Source: Exobasidium rhododendri (taxonomy: Eukaryota > Basidiomycota > Exobasidiomycetes > Exobasidiales > Exobasidiaceae). From it: a stretch of 64,000 bases of DNA. Of the stretch, positions 1 through 10,952 are shown piece after piece (position 1 is the first letter of the stretch; the number at the start of each line of letters is the position of its first letter). Under the pieces are notes generated by a model that was not told the origin of the DNA, made no database searches, and saw only the letters and a program-made list of their open reading frames with translations. The DNA is taken from the NCBI GenBank assembly GCA_026210745.1, contig CP110631.1:4092001-4156000 (forward strand), read 5' to 3'. The position numbers and the translations under genes are program-made.

Positions 1-249
1 GCGACGCAAGCTGCCTGGCTCACCGTCATCATTTTTACTTGTCGTCTCTACCATCGCATCTTTCAAGGTATGGAAGCTTCAAAATCGTCTTGAACAACAA
101 CATTCTACAATACAACACTGCTTATGAATACAAAATGAAAAACTGGGGAAGGGAAATGAGTTTGAGAGTTTTAAATGTACAGTGGAAGGACGACATGGAA
201 TCTCTCTTTCCTTTTTCCCTGTTTCCTTTCGGACTGAGTCGAACAATAC

Positions 250-3215
250 CTACGTAGCCGGCGCGAAGCTCCAGATTATGCAATCGCCGTCGTCACTGCC
301 GCTGACAATCTTGTCGTCGCCTAATTGCACACAAGTCACAGCTCCACGATGGCCAACGAAGGTTTGCTTGCACGTTCCTGTGTCGGTGTCCCACGTCTTG
401 ATACAGCGATCATGGCTAGCACTGGCGATGCGCAGCTTGTCCAGACTCAAACTCCAGATCCCCTCCGTATGGCCAAACAGGGTCCTGATACAACGTCCCG
501 TCCGGACACACCAGAGTCGAATCGTGTTATCCAATGAACCTGAAATCAGAATGGGCCTTTGCATCTCATGATGATCTTTTACCTGATCTTTCGAGCTCTT
601 CCATCCAGGTGCTAAAGGGCCTTCTAGATCTGCCATTTCTGCGTCGATGGGGAGAGCAGGCACGAGTCCGGCTTGAAACAGTCTTTCTTGCAAGTGAAGC
701 AGAGTCTCGTCGATATCCGTCTTTGGTTTCTTGGCATGGCCATCCCGACTGGCAGTATTATTGGCTTCTCGACTTCCTTCTCGGCTTGAGTCATGATGAT
801 GACGATATGCAAAACGATCGGGAATCGCTGGTGCCGATCCTGCATTGGCCGCTCTTCCTCCCGGAACGGCTGGTGGGTTGTAGCCACAGGAAGTATTATT
901 AGATGCACTACCTGTAGCAATCTCCGTCATGTCCAAATCACTTGCGACAGGATCAGAAGAGGGAGCAGCGTGAGATGATAGAGTAGCCGAATCTTGGTCT
1001 TTCGGTGGATCTCTTTGCGCTTGCATCTCTTTTCTCTGGATAGACTCTGCGTGATCAGCGCCTGTACCGCCTCCAGCACTAGAACTCAATTTACGAATCG
1101 CTTCATCATCCAACATGACCAACTTGATGCTTTGAACTTGACCAACATGACCATCATAGCTCATGAGACTCTCCTTAGCTTGTAAGTCCCACAGTCGAAT
1201 CGTTCCATCGTCCGACGCGGAAAAGAGAAAGGTATTCGCCTTGCCACTCTCCTGCGATTTGCTTTGTTCATTGAGTTGACCACGATTCCAGTCGGTCTGG
1301 TTGTTTGTCGACTTTGTACTCCAAAGAAGCACCGCATTCACCCAGTCAGAATGACCTCGAAGTGTGTAGCACTCCCCACTGCGGAAGTTCCAGATCTTGA
1401 TGTTACTGTCTGCACTTCCACTTGCTAGAATGTCGTTGTTGAAGTTGAGGCAAACGATCCCTTCAGTGTGACCTTCCAAGGTCCTCATCAATTCGCCCGT
1501 CCTCCAGTTCCAGATTTTCAACGTCCTGTCCATACTGCCAGTGATCAGTTTGGCTTCATCGAATTGCAAGCATCGAACGCCCCTCGTATGACCCTCTAAT
1601 AGTCGAAGCTCTTCTCCAGTCTCCATGTTCCATATGCGTGCAGTTCGATCGTACGATCCGGTAATGACGATGGGGAAAGTCGGGTGGGTGAGCGATTCAC
1701 TGAACTGCAGGCACATGATACCGTCAGTGTGACCCTTGAGAATCTTCTGCGTGTAGAGACCTCTTCGCCAATTACGTTCTATTGCTAATCGCTCGCAGTA
1801 GACTGACTTCCATGGACGTGTCACCGTCGTCACCGCTGTTGCCGTCGTCGATGGTGTTGATGCGAGGGGGTACGCTCGTGTACAGTCGACTGTTCTAGCA
1901 TGCTTCTCCTGTGCAGCAGCGTTTGCAGCGGCCGTGATCGATCGTTTGAGGGTACCGCTGGTAGATGTAGTTGGGCTGCTAGGGACTTCTTCCTCCCTTG
2001 TGTAGGTCAATTGTCTGCTTTCCACACTTCCCGCTTGAATCGCTCGCTTCATTCTCCTTCTTCGTTCACTAAGCAGAGGCAGACCCCATCCACATTTTTC
2101 ACACTTTCTCTCGATGTGTTGTTCGCACATATTTCTCCAAAGAAGGTCGTCGTCCGCTAGTCCCCTCCACGTCCTTGACACTTGAGCCGCACGACCAAGA
2201 CTCATCGCATCCAGGTAACGCAGCACTTTCAGGCTCACTTCACGAGGGAAGAGTGAAAAGGGATCAATGCGGATGGCCGAAGATAACTCAGTCGACAAAA
2301 GAGAGAGTTGGGAAAAGCAGCACATCGTCAAGATACCTTGCAGGATCAGTGCTCGTCGAGGGTGAGGCGAAGAAGAGAATAGTGACCATACGGTGTTGAC
2401 TGCCATTTGATCTGCAAGTGGCAGTGAATCGATTGACTGTAGGCAAGAGAAAGTTTCTAGTGTCAGTTAAGTCTGCAATGTTCGTCCACTTCTATGGCGA
2501 CCGATCCACAAGAAGAATCGGAGCCTCAAACCGGGTAGTATTCTCTCTAGCATGTCTCTACTGACGTTGCCTTCTGGGACTCGCATCCCTTCGAGCAACG
2601 CTCTGACCTCACTCACTGCTTATGAGAGAATAAAGCAGCAAGGAGCCAGAAGACTGCCCACACCCCTCATGTCCGCAAAGCTCTTGTCGTTATTCTACTC
2701 ACCCTCTGCAACTTTACCGTTGTGCCTTCGTCAGCCATTCGTTGATGTCGAATGCATAGATTGTGTTGAGAAGCAGCAAGCAACGGTGAAGTCACTTTGC
2801 TGCCGCTATGGTTCTCGATTTTCCCAAGTGGCAAATCATTTCCTCTTAAGCCGGCACCCTCTGCTGGTTTATCTGCCGTTGTGCGAATGGCATTGAACCT
2901 CCCCATCTTGGCCAAAGACGGTCCATCAGAGTGGGCTTCTCGTGTGCTGTCGCTAAATGTCTGATCTCGTAGTGTCTCCATTTGTTCCTCATTCAACTTC
3001 CGCTTCTTGCCCGTCGAAGGGTCGTTTGCATGCGTGCCAAGATCTACATCGTCGTGATCCATCGCATCAGACTGTCCGCTCTGTGAGCTTCCACACGCCA
3101 CATCGACTCCACTTCCGTTCTTGCGCTCATCTTTGGCGGCAGTGACCATGGACCATCCAACACCAGCATTACTGTCCGGCTGTCGACGTAGTGAAATGGC
3201 TCCTTCTTCGTCCAT
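250..3215 (-). CDS. MET30: F-box/WD40 protein, MET30/sconB-like SCF substrate receptor
   Basis: Two coding exons, 3215-2703 and 2436-250 (intron 2437-2702, GTGAGT donor, phase 0), give 899 aa. Residues 1-170 are low-complexity and charged. A conserved block before the F-box (ILQGILTMCCFSQLS, about 200-215) and a Cys-rich motif after it (RKCEKCGWGLPLL) are typical of Met30, sconB and pof1. The F-box is at about 231-275, followed by seven WD40 repeats. Repeat five is interrupted by a Ser/Gln/Asp-rich insert of roughly 150 residues before its last strand (ISGSLDNTIRLW). By family knowledge this is the substrate receptor of an SCF ubiquitin ligase that controls sulfur-amino-acid genes and cell-cycle progression through a Met4-type bZIP factor. 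The start is the first ATG of the upstream exon, whose frame joins the second exactly. The family is secure; orthology to Met30 rather than another F-box/WD protein is inferred from the N-terminal blocks. Confidence 0.88.
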
Positions 3216-3824
3216 GTCGTATGGTTACTATAGAGTTAAGAGAGGGGCCTTATGATGGCGGCGTCCAGTAAAGCATTCGCGGCCGAAGCTGTCCGCAGGG
3301 AATGTGGTCAAGAGAAGAAAAGCTATGAAGTTCGCACTCCGGCAGAAAAGAAGAGTACAAGGTGGTTGTGCGTAGGAGATAACGTTGTGCCTTGTCGTAG
3401 CGCCGGCCGTGTCTTTCTAGGTGATCAATCGCCCTTGAGTCCGGACTCGTTCACACTGGAGCCGCTTCTGATATGCCCAGTCTCGCAATCTCTCACGTAT
3501 TCGACGTTTAATTTCTCTGTTGAATTGACGGGAAAAGGCGTGCTCGCACGTGATTGAAACGTCGCGACACTCATTTCCCAGGGAGGGGTCGTAGGAGGCA
3601 CCCCGAGTGTGCAAATGGCAAAGGACGCTGCAGAAGGTCTTGTAGGAGACAGACAGACAATTCACCAGCGATCATCGTGTAATGAATTCAAAGATAATGC
3701 TCTGAATCGTTTTACTCTCAATAGAAATGTACAATGTTGCTCGATGAAGGGAGAGACCCGACATGAGATTGATGTGCCGAAATAGCAACAAAGAAGCCAG
3801 ATGAAATGTGCGCATCTGATTCAA
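3216..3824. other. Intergenic region upstream of the MET30-like gene
   Basis: About 600 bp between the MET30-like start codon and the RPL30 stop codon, both genes on the minus strand. It should hold the MET30-like promoter and the RPL30 3' UTR. I see no convincing ORF, repeat or RNA gene in it. Confidence 0.6.
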
Positions 3825-4328
3825 TCATGCAGCTACGGTGCTGAGCAGATCAGAGTCACCGGCATCAAGAACAGTCATGACACTGAGAGGAGTGAAATGG
3901 TACGTTTATCAGCATCGACGTGTGACTATAGTGAATCATGGCATCCGATCATGACGTCCGTGGAAAACTCACCCGACTCGGAACAACTTTCCAGCAGCGG
4001 TACCCAATGCAACATTGCTTCCTTGGTAGTGGTGGACAGTGGTCTTGCTCAACATGGCGTAATATTCCAATTCAGACTTTCGCAATGGCGGTGTGTTGGC
4101 AGAGATGAGGACCAACTTTGCCTTTCCATTTCGCATAGTCTTGAGAGCAGATTTAAGACCGAGCGACTGTAGCAAGAAAGAAAAGAACAGGCTTCATACT
4201 TGAGCAAGACTATCAAAAAGACAGAGGCATACCGACATACTCACGACCTTTCCACTCTTGATGACAAGCTGCAGCTTGCTGTTGATGTTGTCGCTCGTCG
4301 CTTTCTTGGTCTTGTTGCCTGGCGCCAT
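3825..4328 (-). CDS. RPL30: 60S ribosomal protein L30 (eL30)
   Basis: Three exons, 4328-4245, 4166-3973 and 3882-3825, encode 111 aa, the usual eL30 length. Introns are 78 nt (phase 0) and 90 nt (phase 2). The N-terminus starts [10 protein letters not shown]. The core contains [20 protein letters not shown] and the end carries the acidic DAGDSDLL motif, all characteristic of eL30, a large-subunit protein of the L7Ae RNA-binding superfamily. In yeast L30 represses splicing of its own transcript by binding a kink-turn near the first donor; I did not see a clear kink-turn here. The gene is head-to-head with RPL37, consistent with coordinated ribosomal protein expression. Confidence 0.95.
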
Positions 4329-4996
4329 CTGATACATCAAGAGAATACGCAGTCAGCAATTGAATCAATAAAGTATATCGTCTTCTTCCCGCGCCAGCAT
4401 CTTCCACCAGGTGTCAACGCAAGTCCCTCTCTCCAGCCCTGCTCTGCGATCGTCATTTTACCCCCCTGTGCACTTAGCCCGCCAAGAATGAATACGTAGG
4501 CGCAACTTCTTTGACCCCTTCTGCACACATCCATCGCTGACCCGCTTGCCCCATCGAACTATCTATCTACTCTCCACTTGTCGTCTCCCTCTCTTTGCCT
4601 TCCCTCTTGCGGCAATATTGAAGTCTTCTGCGATGCTCACCTTGTCGAGATTTATGATGAACGAAAAGTTGGTGGTAGCAAGAAGTGTTCGGTCGTACTC
4701 TTCTCACCTACTTGGATCTCAAGTCTCGTCCGCGGCTTACCGAGCCAGGGCCAAATTTCCAAGTCTGGCAAGGCTAAGCGTGATACTTATTAGGGCAAGC
4801 GCAAGTTCTAATCGTATGCGGAGTCCTCTCTACCGCAGTCTCGCGTGGCCCAAAATTTTCAGAGCTGGTAACGCGTGGATTGCAAGCCCTGCGTGCTTTC
4901 GAGCTTGCTGCGACTTCTTGAATTTGGTCAAAGTATAGAGACGGCTCAGATCAAACCATCCCTTCCATCAAGCACCCGTAGAGGAGACAATTCAAC
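4329..4996. promoter_or_regulatory. Shared divergent promoter of RPL30 and RPL37
   Basis: The 668 bp between the two ribosomal protein start codons must contain both promoters and both 5' UTRs. Small ORFs here have no recognisable relatives. No specific operator could be assigned by eye. That it coordinates the two genes is inferred from the head-to-head layout. Confidence 0.6.
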
Positions 4997-5550
4997 AGTG
5001 AGTATCGTGCCAACTTCATGAGAATTCATCTAGGAGAGTGGACAGGAACATCCTTCGAAAACTGCCAAAGTCGACGATCCGATGTTGAAGGAGGAGGAAG
5101 AAGAAGAAGGCTTCTTTCTGCTGAAGGACTGGTCTTGAGATTTGACCGATCTGGACATGCTTGATTGACTGATGGACTCTCTCCTCTTTTCGCACACAGT
5201 GACCAAGGGTACTTCCTCATTCGGTAAGCGTCACACCAAGACACACACAATCTGCCGACGATGCAACAGCCGATCCATGCACAGACAACATAAGCAGTGC
5301 GCTTCATGCGGATACCCAGCTGCCAAGATCCGTTCATACGAGTGGGGACAGAAAGCCAAGAGGAGACGTACGACTGGAACTGGACGAATGCGCCATATGA
5401 AGGAAGTTCCTCGTCGGTGCGTGCTATTCATGGCGAGTTGGTGGTGCAGGCAGGCTTCTAATAGCCTCTTTTCTCTCTCTATCTTTTTACAGTGCCAAGA
5501 ATGGATTCCGCACCGGTGTTGCCAAGAAGGCTGTGGCTGCCTCTGCTTAA
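4997..5550 (+). CDS. RPL37: 60S ribosomal protein L37 (eL37), start codon split by an intron
   Basis: Coding exons are 4997 (one base), 5200-5416 and 5493-5550, giving 91 aa, within the family range of about 88-97. The A of the start codon ends the first exon (ttcaacA followed by GTGAGT), and TG opens the next after cacacag. The mature protein then starts [17 protein letters not shown], the invariant eL37 start. A zinc-ribbon follows: CRRC, 14 residues, CASC. The C-terminus is [17 protein letters not shown]. No alternative ATG in frame precedes the acceptor without a stop in between. The protein sits in the 60S subunit at the 5.8S/25S rRNA interface by family knowledge. It is divergent from RPL30. 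Confidence 0.93.
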
Positions 5551-5747
5551 AGGAGCAGCAGCAGCAAGGACAACACAAATGTATACGCTTGTTTGATGTA
5601 ATTCTCCACCACATTCATCACGACACTTCAATCGATACACACATTCTTCATGAAGTTTGCGGCATAGTAAAGGGAGCACCTGTACAGTGACACGGATGTC
5701 ATGGGGCATTCTTTGAGGTGTATGAAAGATGCAGTGGGAAGGAGTGA

Positions 5748-7370
5748 CTACGTGTGCTGTGCGAGGAGTTCCTTGAGCAGATCGTCAGTCTTTCGAAGTG
5801 TTTTGGCATGTGGTCCCAGTCGTTGACTCTTGAGAGAGTTGGACAGTAGAAAGGCCACGTCGAGAGATTGCTCGAGGTTCAGTCTCGGGTCGCAGTGGGT
5901 CTGTTCAGAAGAGTCGTTGAAGGAAAAGAGATGAATATGGGCCGTCAGCGAAAGGAAAGGGAACTACTTTTGTGCTTCGCTTCATCAACTCACTCGATAT
6001 CTTGTCTTTAGTTGAGAATCTTCTAGACCCATCGCCCCCCCTGTACACTCTGTGACACTATCCCCGTATTCGTCCGTTTCACCGGTCAGTTCAAGGTGTA
6101 CACCCCCCATTCTACTGCCGCATTGAGCATGAATGTCGAGCTGTTCATGAAGTTCGCTCATGACGTCGCCAAACAATCTTGTCTTTAGATTGGGATCAGA
6201 AGGTGATGAAACCGTGTTTCCATGCATAGGATCACAGCACCAAATTAATGATGTTGCCCAGGGTGAAGCTTTGATGATTTCGATGAGATTCGGAAGGTGC
6301 GATTGTGACTTTCCCTTTCCAAATCGACATATGAGCGTAATTTTCCCCACATCGATCCCTCTACTCTGATCCACCTTTTCCAAAATATCGATCAAGCCTT
6401 GAGGTGTCATGCTTGGTCCTACTTTGATGCCGATTGGATTCTCAAGTCCTCTCATAAATTCTACATGGGCTCCATCTACCTGTCTTGTCCGATCGCCAAG
6501 CCAAAGGAAGTGAGCAGATAGATCGTAGAAGCGTTCTTTCTTCCTTGCTTCTTGCTGCTCTGCCTCTCCATTGGCGTCCTTTTTCTCCTCTGCCTCCTTC
6601 TCTATAACAGCCTTCGTCAAAGCTTCTTCAAATTCCAGCATGAGAGCCTCATGGCTGGTGAAATAATCTACCGTTTCCAAATTTGACAAGACATTCTGTG
6701 AGCCCTCCGCCCCGATCACCCTCATGAAATCGAGAGCGTCTGTCAGATTAGAAACAATGATGGAAAATTGTTCGGCTAAAACCTTTGATCGAACATGGGA
6801 AGTCGTCCAAGATAATGGGGCGTGCAAGTCGGCCAGTCCACTTGACAAAGAAGCTCGAATGTGATTCAGTGTTGCGCAACTGTGAAAGTAGGCCTGCAGC
6901 AGTCGATTTGGATCCGCTTCTCTGTTGGTCTCCGAAAATCCATTCACGTTGTCGCCTCTAAATGTCAATACTTCTCGCTCCGTGCCATCTATCATAATCT
7001 TCTCCGTCGCTTTACTACGAGGCTTCGCATACTGACCAGCTATTCTACCGACTCGTATCACTGGTATCCGAGCTCCCCAAATGATGATCAAGCTCATCAG
7101 TAATAGTAGCTTGACCTTTCCTTCGATCTTTTCAGCATTACAATCTGCGAATAGTTCCGCACAGTCTCCTCCTTGTAGTAAGAATGCTTTTCCTTGCGCT
7201 ACCGATGCCAATTGAAGTCGCAATGATTTTATTTCATTCGTCGTCACTAGACCAGGTAGTGACCTTAATTGAGTCGTTGCTTCTTGTAGCTTCGACGTCG
7301 AGGCATACACGACTGCTTGTGATATGGGACACGACCGCCACGAGGAAGGCGACCAGGCTGACGATGCCAT
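5748..7370 (-). CDS. Class II (plant/bacterial-type) DAHP synthase
   Basis: Exons 7370-5994 and 5900-5748 (intron 93 nt, phase 0) give 509 aa. The enzyme condenses phosphoenolpyruvate with erythrose-4-phosphate, the first step of the shikimate pathway. Visible class II signatures are GGDCAE at 67-72 (metal-binding Cys), GRIAGQYAKPRS, the DGAHVEF and NPIGIKVGP blocks, DPMHGNT at about 375, GGVHLELTGE, and THCDPRLN immediately after the splice junction. A Lys/Glu-rich insertion of about 25 residues (around 262-287) precedes FYDLSAHFLWLGDRTRQ, where most class II enzymes have a short loop. No organelle targeting peptide is obvious, so it is probably cytosolic. It is divergent from the DUF1295 gene and convergent with RPL37. 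Confidence 0.93.
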
Positions 7371-7765
7371 GTAGAAAGACTGTATGTGCGATCAATTGCA
7401 CTCCTCTTTGCTGCTCTCAATGCTATCTCCGTGCGAATGCCAGGACACAGAAGCAACTTGCCTTGCATCTTCCAGAAACAATTTCATTTAGACTTTCGAA
7501 GCGCCTTTCTTGCCTTGCCTTGCAAAACCCCTTCCCCTTTTACCCGCGGCTTGGTCCGGTCAGCCGTCATCGCAGTGGGACGCGCTACACGCTCTCCAAG
7601 GAACGCGATGGCTGACGCTTGTCGAGAAGATTAAGGGTCCGGCTCAATTTGCCTTACCTAAACAGAAATATGAGAGGGGGCCTTGATTGTGCTGAGAGGT
7701 CTGGCAGGTTTCCCCTCACCCTTCCCCTCTCAGACCTACACTAATATACAACAAGAGTGTCAACC
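7371..7765. promoter_or_regulatory. Shared divergent promoter, DAHP synthase and DUF1295 gene
   Basis: About 395 bp separate two oppositely oriented start codons. The part near 7675-7740 is pyrimidine-rich toward the DUF1295 gene, as fungal promoters often are. No named site could be assigned. Confidence 0.5.
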
Positions 7766-8927
7766 ATGACTTTCAAGACATTATTGCCCACGTTGGCATT
7801 CGTGTATGCTGGTCAAGCAGCAGCAGCAGCTATCTTTGTGCCGCTCAAGACGGAGAAATTCTACGATCTATGCGGTTCTTTCGGCTTTCTGACAGCACTT
7901 GCCTTTTCTCTACGAAACACCCCCTTGACGCCCAGTGTCACTGCCAGCAGTACCGTATCGAAGACACTCCATGTCGGATTGGGTGCCAAATTATGGAATA
8001 CTTTGGGTAGCACTCACTTGAACCCATCCCAAGCAAGTCTGAACAGCACTCACTGGACGGGCAAGTTGATAATGAACCGACATCCTAGGCAATTGATTGC
8101 CTCTGCCTTGGTTGCTCTTTGGGCCGCACGCTTAGGTACATTTTTGTTTCAGAGAATTCAACGATCGGGCGGGGATTCTCGATTCGACGAGATCAAGCAA
8201 TCTCCTCCAAAGTTCTTTGGTGCTTGGATGATGCAAGCTACTTGGATTTCCCTGACTGCTCTTCCTATCTTTATGGTGAGTATTTCGCTTTCGCCCGTCG
8301 TGTTGACGAGCGAGGATCGTGAACGTAGCAAATAGGGTACTGACTCGCCTTGCCTTGTCTTTCTATTACAGCTCAATGCTCTACCTGCTCGATCGCTTCC
8401 TGCCCTTGGCCTTCTGGACTTGGTCGCACTGACTGTCTGGGGTGCTGGTATGGGGCTTGAAGTGATTGCCGATCGAACAAAATCGCAGTGGAGAGAGGAA
8501 AAGAATGAGGGCAAACATGATGAGAAATTCTTGACTCGTGGTGTTTGGAGCTGGAGTCGACACCCTAAGTGAGTTTGTGGGAAACGAACGACGCAGAGCT
8601 CCTCTTCGCTAAATCCTTTGACACACACACTCACACAAATCTCTCCTCTCTTCTTCAAGTTACTTTGGGGAAGTCTCCCTTTGGACTGGTCAAGCCTTGC
8701 TGGCTATTCCAACCCTTGCTTCACCCATTGGTCTGACAATGTTAGGCCCCTGGGCCCCCTATGCGGCTCTCTCAAGCCCCATTTTGGAATATTGTCTTAT
8801 CCGCTTCATCAGTGGTGTACCTATGCTCGAAAAGAGCATGGACGAAAAGCTCAAGGATGACGCCAAATACAAAGAGTACAAGAAGACTGTTCCCTGCTTC
8901 TTGCCTATTGTCGGATCCCTCAATTAA
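7766..8927 (+). CDS. DUF1295 / steroid 5-alpha-reductase-like membrane protein
   Basis: Exons 7766-8275, 8372-8568 and 8660-8927 encode 324 aa. The start is the ATG at 7766; a GTG nine bases upstream is in frame but is not needed. Several hydrophobic segments are visible from the N-terminus on. The C-terminal half carries the hallmark of the DUF1295 and 5-alpha-reductase/ICMT superfamily: FLTRGVWSWSRHPNYFGEV, split over the second intron, then a conserved glycine-rich helix, LEKSMDEKL and a C-terminal YKEYKKTVPCFLP. Members are NADPH-dependent reductases of lipid or steroid double bonds, or lack a known substrate. An ER membrane location is likely. The exact substrate cannot be told from sequence. 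Confidence 0.85.
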
Positions 8928-9341
8928 AAGGAGCTAGGTTGGCTCTACAGATACGACGGGAGATCTGTACTTCTTACAAATAATCTGACCTATACATGTA
9001 CCTAGTCTTCTCACACGGAAGCAGGAGGAACCGTAAAGAGCGAAGTGTACATTTGACTGTTGTTGCGTGTGGATGTAATAAACATGAAAGAAAGACGACG
9101 GAGGTTAGCGGCAATTTTAATGGGTGGGGAACAAGGTTGCGTATGTTATGAAACAGAAGAGAAAGGACGGCTTTCTCTTTTGCGAGGGAGAATGGGGATA
9201 GAGGGAGAGAGAGAGAGAAGAGAAGTATGAGCCTGCGACTAGTGAGGATGCGATTGAAGTGAATGCTAAAGAATGATGAGGAGAGCCATTATTGTGAATG
9301 CAAGTAAGGGAAGCGTTGTTTGTGTGCGAGTGTGAGTGTAG
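8928..9341. other. Convergent intergenic region, DUF1295 gene and cyclin
   Basis: About 414 bp between two converging stop codons, so it should be 3' UTR of both genes. Purine-rich (GA) stretches occur around 9190-9225. No ORF or structured RNA is evident. Confidence 0.5.
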
Positions 9342-10952
9342 CTATGAGCCGATGGTAGTCATTTTGTTGTCCTTGTTACTGATTGTGAGGACCGGACGAA
9401 CAACTTTTACTTGAAGACTGTTGCTTTGCAAGTTCTTCGGTGCTTGCATCTTTCCATTCTCCTTTTGAGCACGATCAGAGCTAGAGCTGGTGGCGATGAG
9501 TGGATCGTGGAGTGAATTAAGAGAGAGAGGCGTGACTGGCATGTCTGCATCTTCCTCTTCCTCGATATCGTCGTCGTCATCTGCCTCATTGCCAGACATT
9601 CGACTAGGTGTAGAGATCATGGAAGACGGACTAGTGCACCTAGATCGAGTGTTCATCTCTTCATCCTCATCCTCTCTACGATGCTGTGGCGTGCTAAAGG
9701 AAGATGGTGAAGGAATTGCAGTAGTATTGTTCGACGATCCCTCGCTAGCCTTGTCGTGTTGGGCCAGGTGCTGAACACTGACACTTTGTGCAGGCAAGAG
9801 GCCTGTAGCGACAGACGTCATCTTCTGGGTAGCATTCAATTCTGCTGATTTGGCATACCAATCCTTGACTAGACCTGACGCGCTGGACAGGTAGGCAAAG
9901 CTGTATTTCTTGATTAATATCTCGCTCAGATCAGTCAGATTGTTGATCATGAAAGTGTCGATCACTTGAGCAGCCTGAATTGCCTCTTTGCTCTCCTCTT
10001 GAGAAGCAGCTTGATTGCAAATGTAGCGAGCGAGCAGCAGGGATCCAGCGGCAAGATGGGAGGGAGATATTGCGATAAAGTCACGGTGGAAGAGTGACGC
10101 TTCCATCAAGAAACGTGCAACGGATTGCGTCTTTGCATCAATGTCACCCTGAACGGCCTGGATGCGGAGCCATGCCTCTGGTGTGGGGAATCCAAGAACC
10201 CAGGCAATCGTCGACAAGACATGGCCTTCCATTTGCAAGAAGGCAGACCTGTCGTAGGCATTGCAACACATTTGACGCAACTCGGAAACAGTAGGGACTT
10301 TATCCTTGGAGTCTTCAAACTTCGAGGCGATCAAGAGTGCAGCGCATCCGACCAGCTGATAGTGTCGTTTGTAGACGATTCGCTTTGAGACGTATCGATC
10401 GACAATATTCATGGTGAGATACAACGTCTCTGGTCGGAGTCGAAAGGTCTGATGAATCTCGACGATGAAGTCTACCAAGTACGGTCTCATGAACCACCGA
10501 AGCTCCGGTTGAGCATCCATCAAATCGACGCAAGCACTCGTTTCCGTTTCCATGTGTTGCATGTGTTGTATGATCTCGGCCTGGTACTCTTCTTCATCCA
10601 AGTCATTCTTTCTGCCCTTTGCTTCTTCCTGAAGACCTTCCAGGTTGATTTGAATGGTGGAAGAGGCAGGAGTAGAGGAGCTGGACGAGGGCTTTGCTTG
10701 TAGTCGCTTCTGTGCTACGTTTGCAGCTACTAGCATTGCCGCATGTTGCTTAGAGTGGGGGGAAGCAGAAGAGGATTTGGAAAGGACGTTGGCTGTGAAA
10801 GTGGAGGAGTGATTGTTGCTGTTACTGATCTTGGTCTGATTACTGTTGCTGCTCGAAGATTGACTCGATCCAGAAGAGCTCGTACGGCCTCGACCGTAGA
10901 ACGAAGCTCGATGCGAGTTGGCAGGTTGTGTGGCGATCGCAGGCATTATCAA
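9342..10952 (-). CDS. G1-type cyclin with B-like cyclin box (Cln family)
   Basis: Single exon, 536 aa. The cyclin N-terminal box spans about residues 115-245: YQAEIIQHMQHMET, MRPYLVDFIVEIHQTFRL, TLYLTMNIVDRYVSKR, VGCAALLIASKFEDSKDKVP. A second cyclin fold follows to about 355. The N-terminal 100 residues are Ser/Asn-rich, and the C-terminal 170 are rich in Ser, Thr, Pro and acidic residues and contain SP/TP sites, like the PEST tails of unstable G1 cyclins. The family pattern fits basidiomycete Cln1-type cyclins that activate Cdc28/Cdk1 at G1. A second ATG lies two codons downstream, so the start could be 10946. Upstream lies an unusually long gene-free region that may hold a long 5' leader. 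Confidence 0.85.
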   Translation of the reverse strand: MIMPAIATQPANSHRASFYGRGRTSSSGSSQSSSSNSNQTKISNSNNHSSTFTANVLSKSSSASPHSKQHAAMLVAANVAQKRLQAKPSSSSSTPASSTIQINLEGLQEEAKGRKNDLDEEEYQAEIIQHMQHMETETSACVDLMDAQPELRWFMRPYLVDFIVEIHQTFRLRPETLYLTMNIVDRYVSKRIVYKRHYQLVGCAALLIASKFEDSKDKVPTVSELRQMCCNAYDRSAFLQMEGHVLSTIAWVLGFPTPEAWLRIQAVQGDIDAKTQSVARFLMEASLFHRDFIAISPSHLAAGSLLLARYICNQAASQEESKEAIQAAQVIDTFMINNLTDLSEILIKKYSFAYLSSASGLVKDWYAKSAELNATQKMTSVATGLLPAQSVSVQHLAQHDKASEGSSNNTTAIPSPSSFSTPQHRREDEDEEMNTRSRCTSPSSMISTPSRMSGNEADDDDDIEEEEDADMPVTPLSLNSLHDPLIATSSSSDRAQKENGKMQAPKNLQSNSLQVKVVRPVLTISNKDNKMTTIGS

